Positions 9,316-9,326 of a DNA stretch of 9,326 bases are shown here, piece after piece. The DNA is from Candidatus Omnitrophota bacterium (GTDB lineage: Bacteria > Omnitrophota > Omnitrophia > Omnitrophales > Aquincolibacteriaceae). Both the position numbers and the translations under genes were made by a program. The DNA is taken from the NCBI GenBank assembly GCA_016196565.1, contig JACPXK010000104.1:1-9326 (forward strand), in the 5' to 3' direction. Below the pieces are notes generated by a model, which was not told the DNA's origin, did no database searches, and saw only the letters and a list, made by a program, of their open reading frames with translations. Position 1 is the first letter of the stretch, and every line of letters starts with the position of its first letter.

Positions 9316-9326
9316 ACAAAAATTAC

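Larger units (their letters stand above)
9233..9326 (-). other. Leader / intercistronic segment upstream of rpoB
   Basis: This is non-coding sequence before the rpoB start and the only untranslated stretch of any size in the window. It holds a strong hairpin, a weaker one (9298-9315) and the rpoB ribosome binding site. A TAA triplet on the transcribed strand at 9323-9325 would suit the stop codon of an upstream rplL ending in Lys, but only one base precedes it, so this is a guess. I could not identify a promoter here. Confidence 0.6.

Noticed and set aside
9233..9319. 29-residue N-terminal extension of beta from an in-frame TTG at 9319
   Set aside because: TTG start without a ribosome binding site; the added residues do not resemble beta and would be encoded by the hairpin-containing leader. 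The ATG at 9232 has GGAGG at good spacing and fits the family N-terminus.
1..9326. Searched for mobile elements, CRISPR repeats, tRNA/rRNA, inteins, introns or a hidden accessory system
   Set aside because: The five genes fill the window nearly without gaps, reading frames are uninterrupted, motifs are contiguous, and no direct-repeat array or transposase-like product was seen.

Overview
This window is a bacterial core transcription/translation operon, read entirely from the minus strand. In transcriptional order (high to low coordinates) it carries the end of a leader or intercistronic segment, rpoB, rpoC, rpsL, rpsG and the first 182 codons of fusA, which is cut by the window edge. The upstream partner (rplL in most bacteria) lies just outside the high-coordinate end.

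Organism: a bacterium of moderate GC. The beta' subunit is of the long Gram-negative type, with a large insertion between the two halves of the trigger loop. Beta has a lineage insertion with coiled-coil character before the [12 protein letters not shown] motif and a reduced insertion in the lobe. From overall sequence flavour (S12, the beta' N-terminus, the basic loop near the beta N-terminus) I suspect a PVC-superphylum or Omnitrophota-like lineage. That is a recollection-based inference and not proven here.

Layout: positions 9233-9326 are non-coding leader with a strong hairpin (9259-9290) and the rpoB ribosome binding site. rpoB (5438-9232) overlaps rpoC (1410-5441) by four bases (ATGA). 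rpoC overlaps rpsL (1027-1410) by one base (TAATG). rpsL is followed after 6 nt by rpsG (553-1020), and rpsG after 0 or 6 nt by fusA (1-546, partial), depending on which of two in-frame ATGs is used. From the rpoB start to the window edge there is therefore almost no untranslated DNA.

How the genes work together: rpoB and rpoC encode the two large catalytic subunits of RNA polymerase. S12 and S7 are small-subunit proteins of the decoding centre and head, and EF-G drives translocation. The rpoBC and str (rpsL-rpsG-fusA) operons, which are separate in Escherichia coli, are joined here without room for an ordinary terminator or promoter. The joint expression unit is likely coordinated by translational coupling. 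I see no novel accessory system, mobile element, CRISPR array or RNA gene. The points worth attention are the junction architecture, the absence of an E. coli-type S7 operator, the leader hairpin and a few residue-level differences.
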